A stretch of 64,000 nucleotides of DNA. Source: Takakia lepidozioides. Its lineage: Eukaryota; Streptophyta; Takakiopsida; Takakiales; Takakiaceae. The notes under the pieces were generated by a model. The model saw only the letters and a program-made list of their open reading frames with translations, searched no databases and was not told the origin of the DNA. Position 1 is the stretch's first letter. Each line of letters begins with the position of its first letter. A program made the translations under genes and the position numbers. The stretch covers positions 47,136,042 through 47,200,041 of the forward strand of contig CM060734.1 of assembly GCA_030704615.1 (NCBI GenBank), given 5' to 3'. Positions 33,863 through 45,099 of the stretch are shown in pieces.

Positions 33863-35600
33863 ATGAAGTGGAGCGACGGTGGCCGACGCACGAAAAGAGA
33901 TGAAGGCGGTGGTACATTGCCTTGAACTCTGGCCACTATGTTGGTTCCAACCCAGTGAAGGTGTTCACGGACAATGTCACGGTGAAGTATTTTGCCACGC
34001 AGCCCAAGTTGTCCCCAAAACAACTTAGGTGGCAAGATACTTTGGCAGTGTTCGACGTGGATATCCAGTAAAAACCGGGACGGGACAATGTGGTGGCCGA
34101 TGCTTTAAGTAGAAAGCAGCAGCTCTTGTTGGTGTACAAGGGCGAGACGGCGCTCCAAAGGAAGATCCGGAAGGCTTGCCGGAAGGATGAGCTGGCAAAG
34201 TGCGTGATGCAGAACTTGAGAATGGGGGTTAAATCGCAGTTCCACTTGCAAAACGGACTGCTCCGGTATAAGCAAAAACGTCTCTATGTGCCAAAGGGAG
34301 GGATCAGGGATAGTCTCTTGAGAGAATGCCATGATAGCCCGCTTGCGGGCCACGGTGGAGCCAAGCGCACTGCGGCACTCTTGAAGAAAGAGTATTTCTG
34401 GCCCAAACTGAGGGAGGAGGCAGAGGAGTATGTAAGACATGCACCACATGCCAACAAAACCGGAGCGAGTATAAAAAGCAAGCGGGGCTGTTACAACCCT
34501 TGCCGATTCCAGAGGGGACTTGGGAAAGCGTCTCGATGGATTTCATGACTGCTATGCCGCTGTCAAAAGGATTCGATGCAATCATGGTGGTGGTAGATAG
34601 GTTCAGTAAAATGGCCCATTTCATCCCCACCAAGGAGACGGCAACTGCGCAGGAGACAGGGCGACTTTACTTCGCCCACGTCTTAAAGCATCATGGAGTC
34701 CCGAAGGATATTGTCTCGGACGCGATCCAAAGTTTACGAGTAAATTCTGGAGAGCACTTTGGAAGAAGATGGGGACGAGGCTGAAGATGAGCACCGCCTT
34801 CCGACCTACGACGGACGGCCAAACGGAAAGAGTGAATTCCGTAGTGAAGCAATTCTTGCGGAATTACGTGTCGGCAGACCAATCAGACTGGATGGAACAC
34901 TTAGACGCGGCAGAGTTCTGTTATAATAACACAGAACACTCCGCGACGGGAGTTTCCCCTTTGTGTTGGTCTATGGAAAAGCACCTCTGGGTGCCGACAA
35001 GTTGGGCCGCCCAGGACGTTGAGGAACCGCAGTAGCGGCGGTACTGGAAGAACGCGAGCGTTTGTTGAAGCTCGCAAAGTACAACATTGCCAAAGCTAGG
35101 AAACGGTATGAAAGGCAGGCGAATCGGAAGCGGAGGGAAGTGAAGTTTGAGGCAGGCACAGAGGTCTGGTTGAACATCAAGAATTTTCGACTACCTCCGG
35201 AAATGAGTCCGAAGTTCGTACCTCCGTATGCGGGTCCCTTTCGCATTCGGAGGGTTATGAATGAGGATGTGTATGAATTGGAGCTGCCAGCAAACAGCAA
35301 GGTGCACCCAGTATTCCATGTCTCCCTTTTGAAGCCTTACTTCAAAGATGAAGCACGTCCGAATCGGCAGCAAGTGTTGCGTCCGCCACCTATGCTGTTG
35401 GATCATGAAAATGAACCCGAGTACGAGGTGGAGGCATACTTAAGTCGAGGAGGTTCAAGAACCGAGAAACGGAGTATCTCGTCAAATGGAAGGGCTATCA
35501 TCTTGTGGAGGCATCTTGGGTGCGTGCCTCAGAAATGGGAAACGCATCCGAGGCAGTTGCAGCGTTCGAAGGGCGACCTCAAAAGCGGAAGAAGCGTTGA
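33863..35600 (+). pseudogene. Gypsy copy 2 RNase H end, integrase and chromodomain
   Basis: Fragments in shifting frames: RNase H end KVFTDNVTVKYF and VVADALSRK (34,090), H2C2 finger HDSPLAGHGGAKRTAALLKKE, integrase core SMDFMTAMPLSKGFDAIMVVV (first Asp), and TERVNSVVKQFLRNYV near the catalytic Glu. The C-terminal chromodomain (about 35,420-35,560) is in a shifted frame relative to integrase because one base is missing at about 35,432; copy 3 has it intact. Chromodomains of this lineage steer integration towards marked chromatin. Confidence 0.85.
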
Positions 35601-35649
35601 TGGGGACATCAACCTTGGAGCGTGGGGGAGGAAATGCATGCTTAGCCCG

Positions 35650-36504
35650 GTTTAGCTAGCTCAGGAATCCGATTGCAAAAACTTGTATTGTACAAAAATT
35701 TGTATAAAGGAAATGGGTTCCAAATATTGTGCGTCCTATTGTGTTTGGAATGGTGATGCATGGTGTGGTTGGCTGGTGTGTAGAATGCATGCTAGCTTAC
35801 AAAAGTGGGAGAGGTAAATTGGGTTAATCGTGTGTTTGCGCAGTGCCGAAATCGGGTGACTCCCATCCAAGGGGCAAGGAAACTTGCGCCTTATTTGGGA
35901 GTTCAAGTGCTAGTGCGCACCTGGCGCGTGCGCGTACTATAACTGCGCTACCGAGGGGGTTGCCTTGTAGTGCGGGCTAACGCGGAAGCTACGTGCTTCC
36001 GTTCACGTACTATAATCGTGTAGCCTCGGGACGAAGTCGTAGTGCGGCTTCGGCGTGTTCCCGTACCTCAGGCCAGCATTCCAAGGCGGACCCAATTGTA
36101 GTGATTGGGGCGCACGGTTGGTTCAAGGTTATCTTCCTAGTCAAAGAGGGTTCCAGGTGAACCCTTGCTCAAGGTGATGCCAAAAGCGGCATCATGAGCG
36201 ATCGCAAGCAATGTTGTTGCAGTAAGGCGATTCGATCCTCGGGGAGGATCGTTCCTTGGCCTTGAAGTAGGCCAAGAAGAGTGCACTGGGAGGAGCTGGA
36301 GAGGCTCCACCCTTGGCCGGGACTTGGAGGAAGTCGGCCGAACTAGCTAGTGGAGAGTGGAGTCAAGTGTGGGTTTGGTTCTTTGCCATGGGACGCCATG
36401 GTACGGAAACAAACTCCTTGATGTGGGACGCCACAACTTGGATGTTCGTTTCTACAAAATGGACAAGTCGATGAGGACATCGACTCCCTGTTGGTAGGGG
36501 TGTG
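35650..36504 (+). other. Gypsy copy 2 3' non-coding region
   Basis: About 850 bp between pol and the 3' LTR with no open frame, conserved in copy 1 (21,105-21,957) and copy 3 (60,849-61,700). The purine-rich stretch taggggtgtg just before the 3' LTR is the likely polypurine primer. Confidence 0.75.
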
Positions 36505-37225
36505 TGTCGCGGCCCTTTGCCTTGAGGGCAGGGGGTCGGGACACATGAGGGGCTGCCCCTGTGGTGGGGGGCAGCGGCGATAGGTATGGGGGGCTGAAGC
36601 ACCCTTGAGTGCCCAAGGCACTCAAGGAGGCGGAGGCGCTCACTAGGTGGAGCCCGCACACCGGGTTGCGGTGGAGGTGGCTCCACAAGGGGTGGTGGTA
36701 GCTTAGTGGGACTTAGTGGGGGTGGCATAGGACTCACCATGGGGTGGAGACCTCGAGGTGGGAGTCGTGGGGAGTCTTGGGACTCATCACGGTCCATTGG
36801 GGCCGCGGTGAGTGGGCCAAGACTCACCGCGACTCACCACCGGGAGTCGAGGGTTTTCGTGGTGGTTCGCCATAAAATGGCATGGCTGGTTATGAAACCC
36901 CCGCGGACAGCTACAGAAGTATATATAGGGAGTAGTAACCCCGAGAACGGTGCAAGCCCGTTGGTGACCAAAAACTAGTGAGTAAGCGAGCGAGCCGGAA
37001 AGCGACCAAAGAGTGGGGAGCTGTTCCGGACTGCCATCTACCAAAGGGAATTCTCCTAGTCCCAAATAGGTGGAGGGTTTAGAGGGAAGCGGAAGGGGAC
37101 CGTTATGTCCCGGTGAGCAGCCGAAACTCCAAGTTGGCCCGGCGGCCAGGTTGGGAGTCAGGCGCGCGCATCAAAGCGAGTAACTATGACTTGAAGGGGA
37201 GTTTACCGAACTGAGGTGTGCGACA
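36505..37225 (+). repeat. 3' LTR of gypsy copy 2
   Basis: 721 bp, nearly identical to 30,279-30,999. TATA box at about 36,920-36,927. Confidence 0.95.
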
Positions 37226-37230
37226 GCCCC
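37226..37230. repeat. Right 5-bp target-site duplication of gypsy copy 2
   Basis: gcccc, partner of 30,274-30,278. Confidence 0.95.
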
Positions 37231-37640
37231 ACCAACAAGCACATCATAAGACATCGCGTCCGTAACAATGGCTTTAGCTCTCATGACAGAGCCATATGTA
37301 GGATGATCTGGCTGCAATCGAATGAAGAGCTCATGGCGTGTAATCCCTCGTGCCTTCTCTAAACCGCCCAAAGATGTTTGAATTTGGAAAGGACAAGGCT
37401 CCAAATCCGCCTCTGTAAGGCCCAAGCCTGCAATTGCTGCTCTCCCCAACATCAATGGCTGTGCTCCCAAGTCCAACAAGACCCGCAGTGGCCTATACCT
37501 CCTCCCGGCAAGGCCACCCAACTGAAACACACCATCCTGATTGTCCACCAGGACTACCCCAGGAGTAACCATACTACGCTCAATGGCTGGTCTAGCTGGC
37601 AACTCCTACAACCTTGCAGCTACCGCTTGCCATGGCGCAG
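37226..37640 (-). pseudogene. Retropepsin-like protease of the methyltransferase element
   Basis: On the minus strand RPLRVLLDLGAQPLMLGRAAI (about 37,490-37,430) has the flap and active-site shape of a retropepsin (LLDxGAxxxxL), with DLG in place of the usual DTG or DSG. It ends YDVLVGGA at 37,226, where the gypsy element is inserted, and continues at 30,278. It would process the Gag-methyltransferase polyprotein. The Thr/Ser to Leu replacement next to the catalytic Asp may reduce activity. Confidence 0.7.
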
Positions 37641-37680
37641 CTGTGGTTGTTTTCACCCTAGAATCCAAGGCATCCATGCA

Positions 37681-38415
37681 CTACACCTGATCCGCTATCC
37701 CCGCAGATAGTGCCGATGCATCACCACTCTCACAGAGTGCAGCTGCCAGTCTAAACACTGCAGCTGGCCGCATCCCCGACATTGCAATTGTCGTGGCAGA
37801 GAATAATGGAGCTTGGCAAATTGTCGTAGCCGCCCCCAACAATGTATTGGCTGCACCTTGCTTTGCAGTACCACCCACTGGCATTTCCCGAGCCATACCA
37901 ACTCTCCCCAATGACACTCGTGGCTCTACTTCTGACACACTTGGGCGAGCGGGTGCCATCGATGGCATAGTTGGCACTGTCTCAGCCAATGTGAAAGACC
38001 GTAGAAGCCTTTTCTGCCGACTTGCTTCCCCTCTTTGTGGATCAAAATCCACATCCGCTCGAGTGACAGCAGCTGCAGAATCCACATGCAATGGTCTTGC
38101 AAGTGCGGCTCCACACATGAAGCCCATACCAATCCGGTCTTCCCTAGGCATAGGAGGTTGTGCAGGTGGGGCTTGAACCTCAAGCCTTGGAGCTGGCGCA
38201 ACATGAGTAGTGGCCATGGCAACAAGACGTTGCTCTAGCTGGGCAAGTCTATCCACCATGCCTTGGTCATGACCTTGACCCTGACCCTGTGCTCCTTGGT
38301 TTTGGTTACGTTCTCCACCCCGATCTCTGCCTCCTCTACCTCTCTGGACTACATTGCCTCGTCCTCGGCCACCATTGTTCCTTTGGAACTGGCCTGGCCG
38401 TAGCTCAGGATGCAA
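37681..38415 (-). pseudogene. Gag C-terminal linker of the methyltransferase element
   Basis: Open for 244 codons. It begins with ELRPGQFQRNNGGRGRGN and a GRGGRDRGG-type basic Gly/Arg/Gln-rich tract (RNA-binding character), followed by a Pro/Ala-rich low-complexity linker reaching the protease. A frame change separates it from the protease. Confidence 0.65.
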
Positions 38416-39650
38416 GTCATAACAATGGGCCTCTTCATGCCCATATTTGCCACAATGCCCACATTGTAGTTGTGTAGGTTGTGCCTGTGCCGGCCCTTTG
38501 CCTCATTCCGGGCAATCTCTCTTAACATGGGATCCTCCACAATCCCAACATGTCACACCCAACTGTTGTTGGCCTGAGAATGAAGGAAGTGACCTCTGCA
38601 ATTGAGATCCTCTCGGCCCTTCCCTGGGCTTTGCCTGAGCCCCTTTGTTGCCTTGAGCACGTTGGGGTAGTGGTTGTTGTTGGCTAGGAGCCCTACTTCG
38701 TTGTGTCTCCTGACCAAACCCCACCATGACCACTTGCTCCTCCACCATATTGAGCTCTATCTGCTCTGCCAGCAAAAACACATTTGCTAAGGTGGGTTGG
38801 TCCACTTGTAGGAGAGTTGCATCCCGCACCCTTCTCCTCAGCTCCTTGTCCAGGATCCCATACCAGAACTGGACTGCCTGAGCTTCTGTAACCCCTTGGG
38901 TTACGTTTATCAAGCGCCTCATGCGAGTGTAAGCCTCCCTCAAACTCTCAGTAGACCTTCGTTGGAACTCTTGCAAGCTCCGCAACTTCTCTGTCCTTAT
39001 CCCTTGGTAGTTTCTCCTCAACTCCTCGAAGAACTCCACAACTGGGTTAAAGGCAGGCACGGGTGTTGGTGCTGCAGCAGGAGCTTGGGTGGACTTCCCA
39101 GCTCATGTTCCACTTGACGTCCCACTGCTGCTTGCAGAAGCTGCCGGTGTAGCTGCCGGTGTCACCACTGCCCTTGTGCCTCTAGTGATGGAGACATAGT
39201 CAGGTGACAAATACACCCGTCATTCCTCAATCTCCACCTCATGTCCCCGCCTAAACTCATGGTAGTCATCCATGGGCGGCCCCTCAAGGTGCTGAAACAA
39301 CCCCTTCCACGCCATAAAAGGCGTAAATAGTTGTGGATTACGCATCTGCTGCAAATCACACCACCTATCAAACTCATGTATGAAATCATCAAGCTCGATG
39401 GTGCCCACAGCTCCAGAGTACCAACGTGGCTCCTTGGTAGCTCCATACATTTCCTCCATCGTATCCCACAACAATGGCACGGAAATGGCTTGCACCCTCG
39501 GCGAGAATCCTCCTAACTCTGAGTCTGAACCTTCCTCAAAAAACACTGAAGGTGAAGGTGGCCTAAACCGCACACCTCGTCTTGTATACCCACTAGTATC
39601 GCTAGTGCTCGTACTGGCACTCTCCTCAGCAACTGGTTGCAGCTCCGTGA
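38410..39650 (-). pseudogene. Gag of the methyltransferase element with two zinc knuckles
   Basis: From about 39,650 the frame reads through RRGVRFRPPSPSVFFEEGSD and GTIELDDFIHEFDRWCDLQQ. After a frame change near 39,220, the capsid-like FEELRRNYQGIRTEKLRSLQ and LREAYTRMRRLI of a plant gypsy Gag follow. Two knuckles come next: CWDCGGSHVKRDC (about 38,550-38,512) and CGHCGKYGHEEAHC (about 38,465-38,424; CX2CX4HX4C). Together they identify a Ty3/gypsy-type Gag unrelated in detail to that of the chromodomain element. It would package the RNA. Confidence 0.8.
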
Positions 39651-40264
39651 TGAAAACTCACAACCATATGTGTTGTAAACTTGTCTCTAATCCCCCTTTC
39701 CACAAGGTAACCGGGTAGAGAACCTGTTGCGGCTTATGGCTTAGACTACTAGGTTCGTAACACAAACCTGCACCTGCATCCACCGCAAGCACTCATATGG
39801 TCTGCTGGTCATCAACCCAGCCTCACCATAAGAGAAACAATGGTGGTCTGACTGGTCATCACCCCAGCCTCACCACCGACAACATGCTCTAGGATTGGCC
39901 GGTGATCAAATCCGGACCAACCTCCTATGAAAACAAGCACCCACACAAAACTGACATGGCACATAGTCAAGCATGCAGGTGTGGGGGGGATCCAAACACA
40001 AGAAAATCAAGACAGTAACTCCCCCACACCAAAAAAAAACACTCCACAGTATCGCTCCTGCAAGGACACCCCAGCCCAAACCCGGACTGACTCTTGCCTC
40101 CACCTACGGAAAGGTTTTGGCCTACATAGAGGGTGGAAGACTACGAGGAAGAGAGACTAAGGAAATTCTTAATCCTAGAATGCTCTCATCCCACTAGTCT
40201 CCCCCTATCTCTAAACGCTCTTGCTCATGACCAACAGACATAACTACCTTCCAGGGTCTCTCAA

Positions 40265-40615
40265 AATCTCCAAGAGCCCTCAAGATGTCTCTCAAACAAT
40301 CTCACTAAGGCCCCCAAAGCCTGCCAAATCTTGGCCCTCAAGGACCCCAAAAAGTCCTTCAGACAAGTTGCCAAAGACTCCTTAAGCTCGCCAAATATTA
40401 GCCTCCAAGGACCCCAAAATAGTCCTCCAAATAGCCCTCCAAAGCTCCAAATGTTTGCCAAATATTGGTCTTCAAGGACCCCCCCCCAATAGTCCTCCAA
40501 ACACCCCTTCAAGAGCTCTTCAAGTGTCTTACAAAAGCTCCTCAAAGGACCCCCCAAAGATCCTCCAAAGGCAATACTCCTCCAGATACACCCTAGATGT
40601 CATACTTTTTTTAAT
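40265..40615. repeat. Degenerate C/A-rich repeat tract
   Basis: Variants of aaggaccccaaaatagtcctccaa repeated irregularly, with a C9-type run near 40,481. It makes spurious open frames on both strands. Confidence 0.65.
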
Positions 40616-40649
40616 GAAAACGTATGGTAGGCAAAGTCTCTCCACTTGT

Positions 40650-40835
40650 ATCCATACCTTGTTCACAAAAGTGTATGGTGGGGCAGATGGAGCCCATACA
40701 CTGTTCACAAAAACGTATGTTGGGCAGAGGGGGCCCATACTCTGTTCACAAAAGAGTATGTTGGGCAGAGGGGTTCCATACTCTGTTCACAAAAGTGTAT
40801 GATGGGCAGAGGGAGCCCATACACACAGTTTCTTG
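40650..40835. repeat. Four-copy 41-42 bp tandem repeat with hairpin units
   Basis: gttcacaaaa recurs at 40,661, 40,703, 40,744 and 40,785. Each unit has inverted arms around it (for example catactc...gagtatg), followed by ttgggcagaggg. Confidence 0.85.
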
Positions 40836-42678
40836 AAGAGTATGGAGACTAGGGTTTGTAGAGTATAGTAAGAAACACCTTCTTCATGGTATCTTCCCCC
40901 CTAACATGCATGCAAGATTGCATTATCTTACTTTGCAATGCATTCATCCCAAATTGACAAGTTCCTCTTGATCTCCTTGGAACTCATAGCAAGCTAATGT
41001 GCCCAATGACAAGTGCCAAGCATTGCTTGAATTTGAATTTTGTATGCCATCTTCCATGTGCTTTCCCTTGCATGGGCTAGTCACACACACTTCCACCTCT
41101 TGACCTAGGTGTTCTCTTCATTCATCATAATGTGTATCCACACCTCTATTCAAGAGCTCATCTTCTCAAACTTGAAGTCACAAGCCCTAAAGAGCATGCT
41201 CCACATAAGCATCACTTGCTTGAACAACCATCCACCACAAAACTTAAGCAAAAAGGGAATGAATACATGAGCTTCACCTTCCCCTTCCTTGTCTTGTCAC
41301 ATGCTAATGTATGGTTGAAGTTGCTATGCATGCCGTGAGCCACAATCTCCTTTCTTCATGAAGACCACCTCCAATGATCTCCCACATGTGCTCCAAGCTC
41401 TTAAATACTCTAAGCTTGGTTTCACATCATCATGGATAGAATTCTCACCCACATGATTCCCTTTGGAGTCATCTTGAGCTTCTTGATGCTCTCCAAGTGG
41501 TTGCTTTTGTTGTCTTCAAGCCCTAGCCTATGTAGCTCCTTGGATTTTCTTCCACAACATGCACCACCTTATACACAAGGAATGAACTTGCTCACTTCAC
41601 CTTCTAGCTCTCCTCAAGCTTGAATTGGAAGCCACACTTGGAAAGCATGCTCCACACATGCGCCACTTGCTTGGTCAATCACTTGCTTCACCAAGAGCAA
41701 TCCAAGAACTCATAGAATTAGCAAAAGCACTCCCCTTCTAGTGCGCCTTCGCTTGCTTGTTTGTCAACCAAATGAAACCCCATTTGGCTTCATTTCACCA
41801 TGGATAGAACAACCACTTCTTAGCTTCTCTTGAGCTACTCAATGCTCCTCAAACTACCCTTATTGTACTCCTTCTATGGTATTTCCAACCCAAGCATGTG
41901 CCGCTCTTTGGCTTCTCTTTCACACCATGAACAAGTACTAGAGCTTGCTCTTGAAACCCTAGTGTTTATCTTCTCCACACACAAGACGCTTCTCTTGTGA
42001 TGCAAGAGCTCTTTTCCAAGTTCTCAAACCCTTAGTGCACATACAAGCACTTACCTTGCAAAACCATGCAAGCTTTGTGATACAAGAGCTCTCTCCTTAA
42101 GCTCTCCACCTCTGCAAAGTCTTGTAACTCAAGAGCTCTCTCCTTGAGCTCTCCACCTCTTTGATGCAATGCAAAAACACTCCTCCTTGCAGCACCTTGC
42201 AAGCCTTGTAAGATACTTGAGCTTTTCTAGCTCTCTCACTCCTTGGTGTACACCAACACAAGTGCTAAAACTAATCCTTACACTCCGCACTCACAAGCAT
42301 AAGGCGATCTTCTTGTAGTGATAATGGAAGTGAACACACAATGGAAACACTCCACTCATGAATCCACTCAATCACATAAACTAAGTCAAGCCAAGGGCAC
42401 CTTTGCTAAAGGAATCTGTCCTACAAAGCCCTCACCACACTCCCTCTCAATACCTAGAGCTATGGAGGTGAGAGAGGCTCATGGAGGCTCAACTACAAGA
42501 AGATGAGCCCTCCTCAACACTCACAAGGGGAAAACCCATCCCCATGTCCCAAGTGAGGTTTGACACCTCACTTGGCATGTAATGAAGTCCCAACACACAA
42601 AATACAAATATAAATATCCAAAATGTCCTAGTTAGTAGAAGTAGGTAATTCTAGTTAACCATGACTAAAACCATGACA

Positions 42679-44490
42679 AGGGTATTGTTCATAATCACAT
42701 CTGGTACAATTCCAGCTTTGGCGATGCAACCATGCACCTCTTTGCCCTTTTCCAGGGCTGCCAGGCTTGCATACGCATTGCAAACGCACACAACCGCGAT
42801 GTGGTCGGGCTTCACCCCTTCCCCCATCATTTGCTCATAGGTCTCCAAAGCCTCCATCCCACGCCCCTGCTTTGCATACCCCCTGCAAGCATCGTGTTCC
42901 ACGACACCACATCTCGTTCAGCCATATTGTTGAAATTAACTCCCATTTGCATCCTTAATGCACCCACATTTGGCATACATGTCCACCAGGGCAGTGTTCA
43001 GGATGACATCTGGTACAATTCCAGCTTTGACGATGTCACCATGGACCTCCAGAGTTCCCAGGCTTGCACACGCATTGCAAACACAAACAAATGTGATGTG
43101 GTTGGTTTTCACCCCTTCGCACATCATTTGCTCATATGTCTCCAAAGCCTCCATCCCGCACCCTTGTTGTGCATATCCTGCAACATCACACTCCACAACA
43201 CCACATCACGTTCAGCCATACTGTTGAACACTCCATTTTCATACTCGATGCACCCACATTTGACATACATATCCACCAGGGCAGTGTTCAGAGTGAAATC
43301 GGGTACAATTCCAGATTTGACGATGTCTCTTTGCCCTTTTCCAGGTCTGCCAAGGCTTGCACACTCATTGCAAATGCAAACAAATGTCATGTGGTTGGCT
43401 TCACCCCCTTCGCACATCATTTGCTCATAGGTCTCCAAAGCCTCCATCTCGCGCCCTTGCTGTGCACATCCTGCAATCATCGCACTCCACGACACCACAT
43501 CACGTTCAGCCATACTGTTGAACACTCCATTTGCATCCTCGATGCACCCACATTTGACATACATGTCCACTAGGGCAGTGTTCACAGTGAAATCAGGTAC
43601 AAATCCAGATTTGACGATGTCACCATGGACCTGTTTGCACTTTTCCAGGGCTGCCAGGCTTGCACACGCACTGCAAATGCAAACAAACATCATGTGGTTG
43701 GGCTTCACCCCCTTCGCACATCATGCTCATAGGTCTCCAAAGCCTCCATCCTGTGCCCTTGCTGTGCACACATCCTGCAATCATCGCACTCCATGACACC
43801 ACATCACGTTCAGCCATACTGTTGAACACTCCCTTCATACATGTCCACGAGGGTATTGTTCAGAATGACATTTTGTACAACTGCAGCTCTGACAATGTCG
43901 CCATAGTCCTCTTTGCCCTTTTCCAGAACTGCCAGGCTTGCACACGCACTGCAAATGCACACAAACATGATGTGGTTGGGCTTCACCCCTTCCCCCATCA
44001 CTTGATCATAGGTCTCCAAAGCCTTCATACCACATCCCTGTTGTGGATACCCTGCAAGCATCGTGTTCCATGACACCACATCTCATTCAGCCATAGTGTT
44101 AAAAACTCCGTTCGCATCCTTAATGCACCCACATTTGGCATACATGTCCACCAGGGCAGTGTTCAGAAAGACATCTGGTACAATTCCAGCTTTGACGATG
44201 TCACCATGGACCCCTTTCCCCTTTTCCAGAGCTCCCAGGCTTGCACACGCATTACAAACACAAACAAATGTGATGTGGTTGGGCTTCACCCCTTTGCGCA
44301 GCATTTGCTCATAGGTCTCCAAAACATTCCTACCACACCCATGCTTGGTAAATCCTGCCAACATTATATTCCAAGTGATCAAAGATCGTTGAGGCATTCT
44401 GTTGAACACTTGGTGAGCATCCATGATGATCCCGCACTTAACATACATGTTGACAAGGGTGTTGGAGAGAAAAACATTTGGCGTGAATCC
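42679..44490 (-). pseudogene. PPR (PLS-class) array, decayed
   Basis: On the minus strand six PLS triplets of about 280-305 bp each can be counted (landmarks near 42,731, 43,036, 43,324, 43,620, 43,901 and 44,206). Typical text is NTALVDMYAKCGCIKDANGVF, ERDVVSWSAMIAGCAQQGRE, YEQMMCEGVKTNHITFVCVC and LEKGKEVHGDIVKAGIVPDV. PPR proteins of this class bind organelle RNA, one base per motif, often for C-to-U editing. Frames shift several times between units, so it is a pseudogene, although single triplets are well kept. The N-terminal end is at about 44,490; beyond this the PPR sequence switches strand, so an inversion or independent fragment is likely. Confidence 0.88.
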
Positions 44491-44499
44491 ACTTGCACT

Positions 44500-45075
44500 T
44501 TAGATAATGATGAGGCAGTGGACCTAATTAATAAAATGCCAATCAATCCAGATGTTGTGGTGTGGAAGGGCTTGCGTGGTGCCTGCAGAATCCATGGCAA
44601 TGTGGAGATGGCTGAACATGTGGCAACATCTATCCTCAAGTGGGATGAACAGGATGTCGCGACTTATGTGTTGCTATATCAAACATCTATGCTGCAGCTG
44701 ACAGGTAGGATGATACTACAAAGGTGAGAAGGATGATGAAGGTCAGAGGGGGTTGGAATTGAGGTTGGCAACAGGGTGCACACCTTCGTTGTAGATGATA
44801 AGTTGCATCCCATAATTAAGGAAATCCATGTTGAGCTAAGAAGATTGTCTGGGCAGATGAAGAGGCGGGGTATGTGCCTGACACGCGCTTTGTATTGCAT
44901 GATGTGGAGGAAAGGAATTTTCTCTTTGCCACCACAGTGAGAAGCTGGCCATTGGTTTTGGGTTGATTTGCACGACTCATCAAGAATCTTCGAGTGTTTG
45001 GAGACTGCCACACCTCCACCAAATTCATCTCAAAGATTGATGGCCGAGCAAATGTTGTATGTTGGTTCAATTAAT
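44500..45075 (+). pseudogene. PPR C-terminal E/E+/DYW fragment
   Basis: Reads INKMPINPDVVVWKGLRGAC, NVEMAEHVATSILKW (E region), VHTFVVDDKLHP (E+), then after frame changes GYVPDTR-like text and RLIKNLRVFGDCHTSTKFIS. The zinc-binding CGDCH of the DYW deaminase appears as FGDCH and the final part ending DYW is missing. It is head-to-head with the minus-strand PPR array at 42,679-44,490. Confidence 0.85.
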
Positions 45076-45099
45076 ATCAATGAAAATACACCCAACTAA

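Larger units (their letters stand above)
30279..37225 (+). mobile_element. Complete Ty3/gypsy chromodomain element, copy 2
   Basis: 6,947 bp with two 721-bp LTRs (TGTCGCGG...TGCGACA), a gcccc target duplication, a primer site for initiator-Met tRNA and Gag-PR-RT-RH-IN-chromodomain order, so it belongs to the chromodomain-bearing Ty3 lineage. It inserted into the protease codons of the methyltransferase retroelement. LTRs differ only at a few short indels and substitutions near their 5' ends, so insertion is recent. Internal coding is nevertheless broken by frameshifts (about 31,360, 31,470, 31,960, 32,495, 32,735, 33,810, 34,070, 34,430, 34,720, 34,960 and 35,430), suggesting it moved using proteins from another copy or decayed quickly. 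Confidence 0.95.
28921..42678 (-). mobile_element. Gag-protease-DNA methyltransferase retroelement, split by a gypsy insertion
   Basis: On the minus strand the order is: long non-coding region ending TG...CA (39,725-42,678), Gag with two zinc knuckles (39,640-38,410), Q/G/R-rich linker, retropepsin-like protease (37,640-37,226), then, after removal of the inserted gypsy element (30,279-37,225 plus one gcccc), the end of the protease and a C5 cytosine methyltransferase (to about 28,990). No RT, RNase H or integrase is seen. It interrupts the PPR locus: PPR sequence stops at 28,920 and resumes at 42,679. No matching LTR is seen at the 28.9 kb end, so that side is probably truncated. Frameshifts are few and mostly single-base. 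Confidence 0.75.
39725..42678 (-). repeat. Candidate 5' LTR or leader of the methyltransferase element
   Basis: A 2.95-kb non-coding block lying between the Gag start and the resumption of PPR sequence. Plus-strand ends are TGTTGCGG (39,725) and CCATGACA (42,678), i.e. TG...CA. It is rich in degenerate short repeats (agctctctccttgagctctcc, ccctccaaa). There is no second copy at the other end of the element to prove it is an LTR, and no standard primer-binding site was recognised next to it. Confidence 0.4.

Noticed and set aside
40261-40557. 98-codon minus-strand frame (Leu/Gly/Trp-rich)
   Set aside because: Produced by a degenerate short repeat; no domain.
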